From contig NW_027018071.1 in the NCBI RefSeq assembly GCF_032854445.1, positions 1 through 64,000 on the forward strand: a stretch of DNA of 64,000 nt, given 5' to 3'. Both the position numbers and the translations under genes were made by a program. The stretch's first letter is position 1, and each line of letters opens with the position of its first letter. This DNA is from Liolophura sinensis (lineage: Eukaryota > Mollusca > Polyplacophora > Chitonida > Chitonidae). The notes under the pieces are model-generated. The model did no database searches. It was not told the DNA's origin and saw nothing but the letters and a program-made list of their open reading frames with translations. Below, piece after piece: positions 23,801 through 38,030 of this stretch.

Positions 23801-24871
23801 TGAACATAGTAATCATTTTAAAAACATGCTCAGTTGCAAGATGAAGATTGTAATCGACATAATAGCATGTTCAGTTACAAGATGAACATTGTAATCATTA
23901 TAAAAACATCATCAGTTGCAAGGTGAACACTGTAATCAGTATACAAGCATGCTCAGTTGCAAGATAAACATTGTAATCATTACATTAGCATATTCACTTA
24001 CAAGATGAATATTGTAATCATTATAATAACATCATCAGTTACAAAGTAAACATTGTATTCATTATATTAGCACGTTCAATTACAAGATGAACATTGTAAT
24101 CATTATAAAAGCATGTTCAGTTACAAGGTGAACATTGTAAGTATAAAAGCATGCTCAGTTGCAAAATGGACATTGTAATCATTACATAAGCATATTCAGT
24201 TACAAGATGAATATTGTAATCATTATAATAACATCATCAGTTACAAAATGAACATTGTATTCATTATATTAGCACGTTCAATTACAAGATGAACATTGTA
24301 ATCATTATAATATCATGCTCAGTTGCAAGATGAAGATTGTAATCGACATAATAGCATGTTCCGTTACAAGATGAACATTGTAAACATTGTAATAGCATGT
24401 TCAGTTACAAAGTGAACATTGTAATCCTTATAATTGCATGTTCAGTTACAAGATGAACATTGTAATCATTATAAAAACATCATCAGTTGCAAGGTGAACA
24501 TTGTAATCAGTATACAAGCATGCTCAGTTGCAAAATGGACATTGTAATCATTGCAATAGCATATTCAGTTACAAGATGAGCAATGTAATCATTATAATAG
24601 CATGCTCAATTACAAGATGAAGATTGTAATTCGTATAATAGCATGTTCAGTTACAACATGAACATTGTAATCATTATAATAGCATGTTTAGTTACAAGAT
24701 GAACATTGTAATCAGTATAATAGCATGCTCAGTTACAAAATTAATATTTTAATTATTACACTAGTATGCCCAGTTACAAGATGAACATTGTAATCAGTAT
24801 AATATCGTGCTCAGTTACAAGATGAGCAATGTAATCATTATAATAGCATGTTCAGTTACCAGATGAACATT
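20873..24871. repeat. 41-bp satellite array, block S5
   Basis: About 97 monomers. The first 500 bp match the start of S11 (63456 onward), including rare monomers such as TATTATCACGCTCACTTAC. The last part matches S0, with offset 21,082 at the 1841/22923 anchor and 20,221 at the spacer junction. The difference, 861 bp, is exactly 21 monomers. No gene. Confidence 0.95.
21131..22770. repeat. Direct duplication in S5, offset 820 then 861 bp
   Basis: The segment beginning with GTAAACAGTATAATAGCGTG at 21146 recurs at 21966 (offset 820 = 20 monomers). Beyond an extra monomer near 22212 (GTAATACTTCTAATAGC) the offset becomes 861 = 21 monomers, checked at CATGAT 21601/22462. The 63961 end of the window carries the same rare TACTTC monomer. 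Confidence 0.8.
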
Positions 24872-26158
24872 GTAAGAATTATTTTTAGAATAAATCGCTT
24901 CCAAACTCTGGTATATTCACCTTAGTTTAACTAAACGCCATCATATCGTATTTATGTTAATTACATGTAATATTGTAATAGGCATGTTCTTAAGTCAAGT
25001 GGCCCTTTGTTAGACTGTTTAGCCTTTCAAAACGGAAACTACAGGTATGCATATTTAAGAGAACTTAAGTTTGTCCTTTTTTAAAACCATTTTCTTCATT
25101 CCTCAATGAAAAATACATGCATTGTTTCGCACCCCTATTTGCGGCGTTCTGGCAATGGGCCAAATGTGTAGAATACGATATCTGTGAAATTAATCTGACT
25201 GCAATAAGATCAGAAAATTCGACCCCAATTCTTTGATGGTTTTCTCTACGGTTCTTCTATATCGGGACTAGTCTTGCTGACAATGGTAACTGATGCTCGT
25301 CGGCAGGTACACGTACGTTAATGAGATCAATAGTTTTGTCTCTTTCTTTCAGGACAAATATGTAACTTATTAAACTAACGGTTTTGACAGATAAATGTAA
25401 CAGCTCTGTGATCTCATCATGTTAGAAATGAAATAAAAAATGCGATATAGACGTACTTGAGCTCCTAATATGTTTTTTCCAGAGTGCTTACGGTGGACTT
25501 CGTTTGGATTCTGTGAGGGTTTTGATAGGTCTGTTATATGTTAATTGTGTATTACTGAAAACTCGCTCCACTAACATTATATATACAAACATGTATGCTT
25601 AAAGCCTTCCTTTCACTAGGAAATAAAATAGCCTGAGTAGGAGCCTTGTCAGGTGGGGTTATGTATGGGAGGACTAAGGTTTGCCTGAAGTGAAAGACAT
25701 AGGTACAGTAAATGGTGCAGAGACATACATGTCTTTACAGATAAATGTTATCTGATCGTCAGTTGCACAGACCGGCCCGGATAGCACAGTTGGTAGAGCG
25801 TCCGCTTCGGGACCGGTAGATCCAGGATCAATCTTTGGTCGAGTCACACCTAAGACTTTAAAAGAGGAAGTTGTGACTTCCTCGTTTGGCGTTCAGCATG
25901 AAGGGGGATAGTGCAACGACTGGTTGACCCGTTTCAGTATAATGGCTCGGGCGGGGCGGCTTACTTGCCTTCGGTAAGTCGTCTCAGTGATGCAGCACTA
26001 AATAAAAGAGCGGTGAAAATCCGTCCTGCAACAAGGAGGCACATTAAACGTGCATGCACCCTAATGATTCCTTCGTCGTCATATGACTGAAAAATTGTTG
26101 AGTACGACGTTAAACCCCAAGCACTCACTCACTCACTCAGTTGCACAGCGACATACAT
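24872..26158 (+). repeat. Composite spacer 6 (short form)
   Basis: Class A throughout (GCGTTCTGG, AAATAAAAAATG, CTAACATTATATATAC). Private changes: GCGGCGTTCTGG, AATAGTTTTGTCTC and AATGGTGCAG. The SINE lies at 25771-26137. Confidence 0.85.
25771..26137 (+). mobile_element. tRNA-derived SINE, copy in spacer 6
   Basis: Class A copy with GAAGGGGGATAG and CAGTATAATGG. ATCTTTGGTCG replaces ATCCTTGGTCG just before the B box. Flanked by CAGTTGCACAG on both sides. Confidence 0.8.
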
Positions 26159-29100
26159 ACAAGATGAAGATTGTAATCGACATAATAGCATGTTCAGTTA
26201 CAAAATGAACATTGTAATCATTGTAATAGCATGTTAAGTTACAAAGTGAACATTGTAATCCTTATAATTGCATGTTCAGTTACAAGATGAACATTGTAAT
26301 CATTATAAAAACATCATCAGCTGCAAGGTGAACATTGTAATCAGTATACAAGCATGCTCAGTTGCAAAATGGACATTGTAATCATTACAATAGCATATGC
26401 AGTTACAAGATGAACATTGTAATCATTATAATCATGTGCTCAGTTACAAGGTGAACATTGTAATCATTACAATAGCGTGCTCAGTTACAAGATGAACATT
26501 GTAATCTTTATAAAAACATGCCCAGTTACAAGATGAACATTGTAATAGTTAAAATAGCATGATCAGTTACGAAGTGAACATTGTAATCATTATAATAGCA
26601 TGCTCAGTTGCAAGATAAACATTGTAATCATTAAAATATCATTTTCAGTTACAAGATGAAGACTGTAATCGACATAATAGCATGTTCAGTTACAAGATGA
26701 AGATTGTAATCATTGTAATAGCATGTTCAGTTACAAAGTAAACATTGTAATCATTATAATAGCGTCAACGGTTACAAAATCACCATTGTAATCAATATAA
26801 TAGCATGCTCAGTTACAAAATGAATATTGCAATCATTATATTAGCATATTTCATTACAAGATGAACATTGTAATCATTATTATAGCATATGTAGTTACAA
26901 GATTAACATTGTAATCATTATAAAAACGTCATCAGTTACAAGTTGAACATTGTAATCAGTATAAAAGCATGCTCAGTTGCAAAATGGATATTGTAATCAT
27001 TACATTAGCATATTCACTTACAAGATGAACATTGTAATTATTATAATAATGTGCTCAGTTACAAGGTGAACAATGTAATCATTGTAAAAGCATGTTCAGT
27101 TACAAAGTGAACATTGTATTCCTTATAATTGCATGTTCACTTTCAAAGTGAACATTGTAATCATTATAAAAACATCATCAGTTGCAAAGTGAAAATTGTA
27201 ATCAGTATACAAGCATGCTCAGTTGCAAAATGGACATTGTAATCATTATAATAATGTGCTCAGCTACAAGGTGAACAATGTAATCATTGTAATAGCATGT
27301 TCAGTTACAAAGTGAACATTGTAATCCTTATAATTGCATGTTCAGTTACAAGATGAACATTGTAATCATTATAAAAAGTAAACAGTTTCAAGGTGAACAT
27401 TGTAATCAGTATACAAGCATGCTCAGTTGCAAAATGGACATTGTAATCATTACATTAGCATATTCACTTACAAGATGAATATTGTAATCATTATAATAAC
27501 ATCATCAGTTACAACATAAGCATTGTATTCATTATATTAGCTCGTTCACTTACAAGATAAACATTGTAATCATTATAAAAGCATGTTCAGTTACAAGGTG
27601 AACATAGTTATCATTTTAAAAACATGCTCAGTTGCAAGATGAAGATTGTAATCGACATAATAGCATGTTCAGTTACAAGATGAACATTGTAATCATTATA
27701 AAAACATCATCAGTTGCAAAGTGAACATTGTAATCAGTATACAAGCATGCTCAGTTGCAAGATAAACATTGTAATCATTACATTAGCATATTCACTTACA
27801 AGATGAATATTGTAATCATTATAATAACAACATCAGTTACAAAGTAAACATTGTATTCATTATATTAGCACGTTCAATTACAAGATGAACATTGTAATCA
27901 TTATAAAAGCATGTTCAGTTACAAGGTGAACATTGTAATCTTTATAATAGCATGTTCAGTTACAAGGTGGACATTGTAAGTATAAAAGCATGCTCAGTTG
28001 CAAAATTGACATTGTAATCATTACATAAGAATATTCAGTTACAAGATGAATATTGTAATCATTATAATAACATCATCAGTTACAAAATGAACAATGTATT
28101 TATTATATTAGCACGTTCAATTACAAGATGAACATTGTAATCATTATAATATCATGCTCAGTTGCAAGATGAAGATTGTAATCGACATAATAGCATGTTC
28201 AGTTACAAGATGAACATTGTAATTATTGTAATAGCATGTTCAGTTACAAAGTGAACATTGTAATCCTTATAATTGCATGTTCAGTTACAAGATGAACATT
28301 GTAATCATTATAAAAACATCATCAGTTCCAAGGTGAACATTGTAATCAGTATACAAGCATGCTCAGTTGCAAAATGGACATTGTAATCATTGCAATAGCA
28401 TATTCAGTTACAAGATGAGCAATGTAATCATTATAATAGCATGCTCAATTACAAGATGAAGATTGTAATTCGTATAATAACATGCTCAGTTACAACATGA
28501 ACATTGTAATCATTATAATAGCATGTTCAGATACAAGATGAACATTGTAATCAGTATAATAGCATGCTCAGTTACAAAATAATTAAATTAATTATTACAC
28601 TAGTATGCCCAGTTACAAGATGAACATTGTAATCAGTATAATAGCGTGCTCAGTTACAAGATGAGCAATGTAATCATTACAATAGCATATTCAGTTACAA
28701 GATGAACATTGTAATCATTATAATAATGTGCTCAGTTACAAGGTGAACAATGTAATCATTGTAATAGCATGTTCAGTTACAAAGTGAACATTGTAATCCT
28801 TATAATTGCATGTTCAGTTACAAGATGAACATTGTAATCATTATAAAAAGTAAACAGTTTCAAGGTGAACATTGTAATCAGTATACAAGCATGCTCAGTT
28901 GCAAAATGGACACTGTAATCATTACATTAGCATATTCACTTACAAGATGAATATTGTAATCATTATAATAACATCATCAGTTACAAAGTAAACATTGTAT
29001 TCATTATATTAGCACGTTCAATTACAAGATGAACATTGTAATCATTATAAAAGCATGTTCAGTTACAAGGTGAACATTGTAAGTATAAAAGCATGCTCAG

Positions 29101-32100
29101 TTGCAAAATGGACATTGTAATCATTACATAAGCATATTCAGTTACAAGATGAATATTGTAATCATTATAATAACATCATCAGTTACAAAATGAACATTGT
29201 ATTCATTATATTAGCACGTTCAATTACAAGATGAACATTGTAATCATTATAATATCATGCTCAGTTGCAAGATGAAGATTGTAATCGACATAATAGCATG
29301 TTCAGTTACAGGATGAACATTGTAAACATTGTAATAGCATGTTCAGTTACAAAGTGAACATTGTAATCCTTATAATTGCATGTTCAGTTACAAGATGAAC
29401 ATTGTAATCATTATAAAAACATCATCAGTTCCAAGGTGAACATTGTAATCAGTATACAAGCATGCTCAGTTGCAAAATGGACATTGTAATCATTGCAATA
29501 GCATATTCGGTTACAAGATGAGCAATGTAATCATTATAATAGCATGCTCAATTACAAGATGAAGATTGTAATTCGTATAATAGCATGTTCAGTTACAACA
29601 TGAACATTGTAATCATTATAATAGCATGTTCAGTTACAAGATGAACATTGTAATCAGTATAATAGCATGCTCAGTTACAAAATTAATATTTTAATTATTA
29701 CACTAGTATGCCCAGTTACAAGATGAACATTGTAATCAGTATAATAGCGTGCTCAGTTACAAGATGAGCAATGTAATCATTACAATAGCATATTCAGTTA
29801 CAAGATGAACATTGTAATCATTATAATAATGTGCTCAGTTACAAGGTGAACAATGTAATCATTGTAATAGCATGTTCAGTTACAAAGTGAACATTGTAAT
29901 CCTTATAATTGCATGTTCAGTTACAAGATGAACATTGTAATCATTATAAAAAGTAAACAGTTTCAAGGTGAACATTGTAATCAGTATACAAGCATGCTCA
30001 GTTGCAAAATGGACACTGTAATCATTACATTAGCATATTCACTTACAAGATGAATATTGTAATCATTATAATAACATCATCAGTTACAAAGTAAACATTG
30101 TATTCATTATATTAGCACGTTCAATTACAAGATGAACATTGTAATCATTATAAAAGCATGTTCAGTTACAAGGTGAACATTGTAAGTATAAAAGCATGCT
30201 CAGTTGCAAAATGGACATTGTAATCATTACATAAGCATATTCAGTTACAAGATGAATATTGTAATCATTATAATAACATCATCAGTTACAAAATGAACAT
30301 TGTATTCATTATATTAGCACGTTCAATTACAAGATGAACATTGTAATCATTATAATATCATGCTCAGTTGCAAGATGAAGATTGTAATCGACATAATAGC
30401 ATGTTCAGTTACAAGATGAACATTGTAAACATTGTAATAGCATGTTCAGTTACAAAGTGAACATTGTAATCCTTATAATTGCATGTTCAGTTACAAGATG
30501 AACATTGTAATCATTATAAAAACATCATCAGTTCCAAGGTGAACATTGTAATCAGTATACAAGCATGCTCAGTTGCAAAATGGACATTGTAATCATTGCA
30601 ATAGCATATTCAGTTACAAGATGAGCAATGTAATCATTATAATAGCATGCTCAATTACAAGATGAAAATTGTAATTCGTATAATAGCATGTTCAGTTACA
30701 ACATGAACATTGTAATCATTATAATAGCATGTTCAGTTACAAGATGAACATTGTAATCAGTATAATAGCATGCTCAGTTACAAAATTAATATTTTAATTA
30801 TTACACTAGTATGCCCAGTTACAAGATGAACATTGTAATCAGTATACAAGCATGCTCAGTTGCAAAATGGACACTGTAATCATTACATTAGCATATTCAC
30901 TTACAAGATGAATATTGTAATCATTATAATAACATCATCAGTTACAACATAAGCATTGTATTTATTATATTAGCTCGTTGACTTACAACATAAACATTGT
31001 AATCATTATAAAAGCATGTTCAGTTACAAGGTGAACATAGTAATCATTTTAAAAACATGCTCAGTTGCAAGATGAAGATTGTAATCGACATAATAGCATG
31101 TTCAGTTACAAGATGAACATTGTAATCATTATAAAAACATCATCAGTTGCAAGGTGAACATTGTAATCAGTATACAAGCATGCTCAGTTGCAAGATAAAC
31201 ATTGTAATCATTACATTAGCATATTCACTTACAAGATGAATATTGTAATCATTATAATAACATCATCAGTTACAAAGTAAACATTGTATTCATTATATTA
31301 GCACGTTCAATTACAAGATAAACATTGTAATCATTATAAAAGCATGTTCAGTTACAAGGTGAACATTGTAATCTTTATAATAGCATGTTCAGTTACAAGG
31401 TGGACATTGTAAGTATAAAAGCATGCTCAGTTGCAAAATGGACATTGTAATCATTACATAAGCATATTCAGTTACAAGATGAATATTGTAATCATTATAA
31501 TAACATCATCAGTTACAAAATGAACATTGTATTCATTATATTAGCACGTTCAATTACAAGATGAACATTGTAATCATTATAATATCATGCTCAGTTGCAA
31601 GATAAAGATTGTAATCGACATAATAGCATGTTCAGTTACAAGATGAACATTGTAAACATTGTAATAGCATGTTCAGTTACAAAGTGAACATTGTAATCCT
31701 TATAATTGCATGTTCAGTTACAAGATGAACATTGTAATCATTATAAAAACATCATTAGTTCCAAGGTGAACATTGTAATCAGTATACAAGCATGCTCAGT
31801 TGCAAAATGGACATTGTAATCATTGCAATAGCATATTCAGTTACAAGATGAGCAATGTAATCATTATAATAGCATGCTCAATTACAAGATGAAGATTGTA
31901 ATTCGTATAATAGCATGTTCAGTTACAACATGAACATTGTAATCATTATAATAGCATGTTCAGTTACAAGATGAACATTGTAATCATTTTAAAAGCATGT
32001 TCAGTTACAAGGTGAACATTGTAATCTTTATAAAAACATGCTCAGTTACAAGATGAACATTCTAATCATTATAATAGCATGTTCAGTTACAAGGTGGACA

Positions 32101-33001
32101 TTGTAAATATAAAAGCATGCTCAGTTGCAAAATGGACATTGTAATCATTACATAAGCATATTTAGTTACAAGATGAATATTGTAATCATTATATAAACAT
32201 CATCAGTTACAAAATGAACATTGTATTCATTATATTAGCACGTTCAATTACAAGATGAACATTGTAATCATTATAATATCATGCTCAGTTGCAAGATAAA
32301 GATTGTAATCGACATAATAGCATGTTCAGTTACAAGATGAACATTGTAATCATTGTAATAGCATGTTCAGTTACAAAGTGAACATTGTAATCCTTATAAT
32401 TGCATGTTCAGTTACAAGATGAACGTTGTAATCATTATGAAAACATCATCAGTTCCTAGGTGAACATTGTAATCAGTATACAAGCATGCTCAGTTGCAAA
32501 ATGGACATTGTAATCATTGCAATAGCATATTCAGTTACAAGATGAACATTGCAATCATTATAATAATGTGCTCAGTTACAAGGAGAACATTGAAATCATT
32601 ACAATAGCGTGCTCAGTTACAAGGTGAACATTGTAATCATTATAAAAACATGCCCAGTTACAAGATGAACATTGTAATAGTTAAAATAGCATGCTCAAAT
32701 ACAAGATGAGCAATGTAATCATTATAATAGCATGCTCAATTACAAGATGAAAATTGTAATTCGTATAATAGCATGCTCAGTTACAACATGAACATTGTAA
32801 TCATTATAATAGCATGTTCAGTTACAAGATGAACATTGTAATCAGTATAATAGCATGCTCAGTTACAAAATTAATATTTTAATTATTACACTAGTATGCC
32901 CAGTTACAAGATGAACATTGTAATCAGTATAATAGCGTGCTCAGTTACAAGATGAGCAATGTAATCATTATAATAGCATGTTCAGTTACCAGATGAACAT
33001 T
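26159..33001. repeat. 41-bp satellite array, block S6
   Basis: About 167 monomers and the most internally reiterated block. The conserved pre-spacer monomer set (ATTCGTATAATAGC, then TTAATATTTTAATTATTACA, then GAGCAATGTAATC) occurs in full or in part at about 28430-28675, 29530-29780, 30640-30830 and 31870-31975 without a spacer following, as well as before spacer 7. A monomer near 28578 is altered to AAAATAATTAAATTAATTAT. No gene. Confidence 0.95.
28681..30886. repeat. Tandem duplication of a 1,103-bp block in S6
   Basis: 28681-29783 and 29784-30886 match base for base over about 1,055 bp, with about three differences seen by eye (CAGGATG/CAAGATG, ATTCGG/ATTCAG, GATGAAGATTG/GATGAAAATTG). 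The offset is 27 monomers minus 4 bp. A third, shorter repeat follows with offset 858 (marker GACACTGTAATC at 28909, 30012 and 30870). Confidence 0.9.
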
Positions 33002-34288
33002 GTAAGAATTATTTTTAGAATAAATCGCTTCCAAACTCTGGTATATTCACCTTAGTTTAACTAAACGCCATCATATCGTATTTATGTTAATTACATGTAA
33101 TATTGTAATAGGCATGTTCTTAAGTCAAGTGGCCCTTTGTTAGACTGTTTAGCCTTTCAAAACGGAAACTACAGGTATGCATATTTAAGAGAACTTAAGT
33201 TTGTCCTTTTTTAAAACCATTTTCTTCATTCCTCAATGAAAAATACATGCATTGTTTCGCACCCCTATTTGCAGCGTACTGGCAATGGGCCAAATGTGTA
33301 GAATACGATATCTGTAAAATTAATCTGACTGCAATAAGATCAGAAAATTCGACCCCAATTCTTTGATGGTTTTCTCTACGGTTCTTCTATATCGGGACTA
33401 GTCTTGCTGACAATGGTAACTGATGCTCGTCGGCAGGTACACGTACGTTAATGAGATCAATAACTTTGTCTCTTTCTTTCAGGACAAATATGTAACTTAT
33501 TAAACTAACGGTTTTGACAGATAAATGTAACAGCTCTGTGATCTCATCATGTTAGAAATGAAATAACAAATGCGATATAGACGTACTTGAGCTCCTAATA
33601 TGTTTTTTCCAGAGTGCTTACGGTGGACTTCGTTTGGCTTCTGTGAGGGTTTTGATAGGTCTGTTATATGTTAATTGTGTATTACTGAAAACTCGCTCCA
33701 CTAACATTATATATACAAACATGTATGCTTAAAGCCTTCCTTTCACTAGGAAATAAAATAGCCTGAGTAGGAGCCTTGTCAGGTGGGGTTATGTATGGGA
33801 GGACTAAGGTTTGCCTGAAGTGAAAGACATAGGTACAGTAAATGGCGCAGAGACATACATGTCTTTACAGATAAATGTTATCTGATCGTCAGTTGCACAG
33901 ACCGGCCCGGATAGCACAGTTGGTAGAGCGTCCGCTTCGGGACCGGTAGATCCAGGATCAATCCTTGGTCGAGTCACACCTAAGACTTTAAAAGAGGAAG
34001 TTGTGACTTCCTCGTTTGGCGTTCAGCATGAAGGGGGATAGTGCAACGACTGGTTGACCCGTTCCAGTATAATGGCTCGGGCGGGGCGGCTTACTTGCCT
34101 TCGGTAAGTCGTCTCAGTGATGCAGCACTAAATAAAAGAGCGGTGAAAATCCGTCCTGCAACAAGGAGGCACATTAAACGTGCATGCACCCTAATGATTC
34201 CTTCGTCGTCATATGACTGAAAAATTGTTGAGTACGACGTTAAACCCCAAGCACTCACTCACTCACTCAGTTGCACAGCGACATACAT
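33002..34288 (+). repeat. Composite spacer 7 (short form)
   Basis: Sister of spacer 8: both have ATCTGTAAAATTAATC, GGCTTCTGTGAGG and CCCGTTCCAG, seen in no other copy. It has GCGTACTGG and AAATAACAAATG with class A downstream sites, so it is itself a mosaic. The SINE lies at 33901-34267. Confidence 0.85.
33901..34267 (+). mobile_element. tRNA-derived SINE, copy in spacer 7
   Basis: Class A copy with the private CCCGTTCCAG change shared only with spacer 8. The A box is intact and CAGTTGCACAG flanks both ends. Confidence 0.8.
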
Positions 34289-37200
34289 ACAAGATGAAGA
34301 TTGTAATCGACATAATAGCATGTTCAGTTACAAAATGAACATTGTAATCATTGTAATAGCATGTTAAGTTACAAAGTGAACATTGTAATCCTTATAATTG
34401 CATGTTCAGTTACAAGATGAACATTGTAATCATTATAAAAACATCATCAGCTCCAAGGTGAACATTGTAATCAGTATACAAGCATGCTCAATTGCAAAAT
34501 GGACAATGTAATCATTACAATAGCATATTCAGTTACAAGATGAACATTGTAATCATTACATTAGCATATTCACTTACAAGATGAATATTGTAATCATTAT
34601 AATAACATCATCAGCTACAAAGTAAACATTGTATTCATTATATTAGCACGTTCAATTACAAGATGAACATTGTAATCATTATAAAAGCATGTTCAGTTAC
34701 AAGGTGAACATTGTAATCTTTATAAAATCATGCTCAGTTACAAGATGAACATTCTAATCATTATAATAGCATGTTCAGTTACAAGGTGGACATTGTAAGT
34801 ATAAAAGCATGCTCAGTTGCAAAATGGACATTGTAATCATTACATAAGCATATTTAGTTACAAGATGAATAATGTAATCATTATAATAACATCATCAGTT
34901 ACAAAATGAACATTGTATTCAATATATTAGCACGTTCAATTACAAGATGAACATTGTAATCATTATAATATCATGCTCAGTTGCAAGATAAAGATTGTAA
35001 TCGACATAATAGCATGTTCAGTTACAAGATGAACATTGTAATCATTGTAATAGCATGTTCAGTTACAAAGTGAACATTGTAATCCTTATAATTGCATGTT
35101 CAGTTACAAGATGAACGTTGTAATCATTATAAAAACATCATCAGTTCCTAGGTGAATATTGTAATCAGTATACAAGCATGCTCAGTTGCAAAATGGACAT
35201 TGTAATCATTTCAATAGCATATTCAGTTACAAGATGAACATTGCAATCATTATAATCATGTGCTCAGTTACAAGGAGAACATTGAAATCATTACAATAGC
35301 GTGCTCAGTTACAAGGTGAACATTGTAATCATTATAAAAACATGCCCAGTTACAAGATGAACATTGTAATAGTTAAAATAGCATGCTCAAATACAAGATG
35401 AGCAATGCAATCATTATAATAGCATGCTCAGTTGCAAGATAAACATTGTAATCATTATAATATCATTTTCAGTTACAAGATGAAGATTGTAATCGACATA
35501 ATAGCATGTTCAGTTACAAGATGAACATTGTAATCTTTGTAATAGGATGTTCAGTTACAAAGTAAACATTGTAATCATTATAATAGCGTCAACGGTTACA
35601 AAATCACCATTGTAATCAATATAATAGCATGCTCAGTTACAAAATGAATATTGCAATTATTATATTAGCATATGTAGTTACAAGATGAACATTGTAATCA
35701 TTATTATAGCATATGTACTTACAAGATGAACATTTTAATCATTATAAAAACATCATCAGTTACAAGGTGAACATTGTAATCAGTATAAAAGCATGCTCAG
35801 TTGCAAAATGGATATTGTAATCATTACATTAGCATATTCACTTACAAGATGAACATTGTAATCATTATAATAATGTGCTCAGTTACAAGGTGAACAATGT
35901 AATCATTGTAATAGCATGTTCAGTTACAAAGTGAACATTGTAATCCTTATAATTGCATGTTCAGTTACAAAGTGAACATTGTAATCATTATAAAAACATC
36001 ATCAGTTGCAAGGTGAACATTGTAATCAGTATACAAGCATGCTCAGTTGCAAAATGGACATTGTAATCATTACAATAGCATATTCAGTTACAAGATGAAC
36101 ATTGTAATCATTATAATAATGCGCTCAGTTACAAGGTGGACAATGTAATCATTGTAAAAGCATGTTCAGTTACAAAGTGAACATTGTAATCCTTATAATT
36201 GCATGTTCAGTTATAAGATGAACATTGTAATCATTATAAAAACATAAACAGTTACAAGGTGAACATTGTAATCAGTATACAAGCATGCTCAGTTGCAAAA
36301 TGGACATTGTAATCATTACATTAGCATATTCACTTACAAGATGAATATTGTAATCATTATAATAACATCATCAGTTACAACATAAGCCTTGTATTCATTA
36401 TATTAGCTCGTTCACTTACAAGATAGACATTGTAATCATTATAAAAGCATGTTCAGTTACAAGGTGAACATAGTAATCATTTTAAAAACCTGCTCAGTTG
36501 CAAGATGAAGATTGTAATCGACATAATAGCATGTTCAGTTATAAGATGAACATTGTAATCATTATAAAAACATCATCAGTTGCAAGGTGAACATTGTAAT
36601 CAGTATACAAGCATGCTCAGTTGCAAGATAAACATTGTAATCATTACATTAGCATATTCACTTACAAGATGAATATTGTAATCATTATAATAACATCATC
36701 AGTTACAAAGTAAACATTGTATTCATTATATTAGCACGTTCAATTACAAGATGAACATTGTAATCATTATGAAAGCATGTTCAGTTACAAGGTGAACATT
36801 GTAATCTTTATAAAAACATGCTCAGTTACAAGATGAACATTCTAATCATTATAATAGCATGTTCAGTTACAAGGTGGACATTGTAAGTTTAAAAGCATGC
36901 TCAGTTGCAAAATGGACATTGTAATCATTACATAAGCATATTTAGTTACAAGATGAATATTGTAATCATTATAATAACATCATCAGTTACAAAATGAACA
37001 TTGTATTCAATATATTAGCACGTTCAATTACAAGATGAACGTTGTAATCATTATAAAAACATCATCAGTTCCTAGGTGAACATTGTAATCAGTATACAAG
37101 CATGCTCAGTTGCAAAATGGACATTGTAATCATTGCAATAGCATATTCAGTTACAAGATGAACATTGCAATCATTATAATAATGTGCTCAGTTACAAGGA

Positions 37201-37617
37201 GAACATTGAAATCATTACAATAGCGTGCTCAGTTACAAGGTGAACATTGTAATCATTATAAAAACATGCCCAGTTACAAGATGAACATTGTAATAGTTAA
37301 AATAGCATGCTCAAATACAAGATGAGCAATGTAATCATTATAATAGCATGCTCAATTACAAGATGAAAATTGTAATTCGTATAATAGCATGCTCAGTTAC
37401 AACATGAACATTGTAATCATTATAATAGCATGTTCAGTTACAAGATGAACATTGTAATCAGTATAATAGCATGCTCAGTTACAAAATTAATATTTTAATT
37501 ATTACACTAGTATGCCCAGTTACAAGATGAACATTGTAATCAGTATAATAGCGTGCTCAGTTACAAGATGAGCAATGTAATCATTATAATAGCATGTTCA
37601 GTTACCAGATGAACATT
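34289..37617. repeat. 41-bp satellite array, block S7
   Basis: About 81 monomers, the closest relative of S8. Rare changes such as AATAGGATGTTCAG (35541 and 42099) sit at a constant offset of 6,558 bp. No gene. Confidence 0.95.
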
Positions 37618-37709
37618 GTAAGAATTATTTTTAGAATAAATCGCTTCCAAACTCTGGTATATTCACCTTAGTTTAACTAAACGCCATCATATCGTATTTA
37701 TGTTAATTA

Positions 37710-37736
37710 CACTGTTGACCATAAAGTTGGAATAAA
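37710..37736 (+). repeat. Left terminal inverted repeat of Tc1-like element
   Basis: 27 bp, identical in inverted orientation to 39330-39356. The two ends diverge immediately inward (TTAA versus ATAT). Confidence 0.95.
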
Positions 37737-38030
37737 TTAATTCGACGACTGAATTCGGAGTTATTCTAATTGTACGCGGTATTGAATGCTTGATTATGGC
37801 GTAGATATCAGCATAACACCAAATGTTGGTCTTTTTCTACACATATCAGCCTACTGTAATCTTTAATGGATCGATTATAGGCTGTAGAACGGCGTAAAAA
37901 CAAAAACTGGCATTTCAAGACGAAAGGATTGAAGGCTTTACTGCAATGTCTCCATATCACAAACATAAACGTATTTGTTCCCTTTCGTATTATAAGTTAC
38001 AGACAATACAGTTTGTAAGAGAAACAGTCA

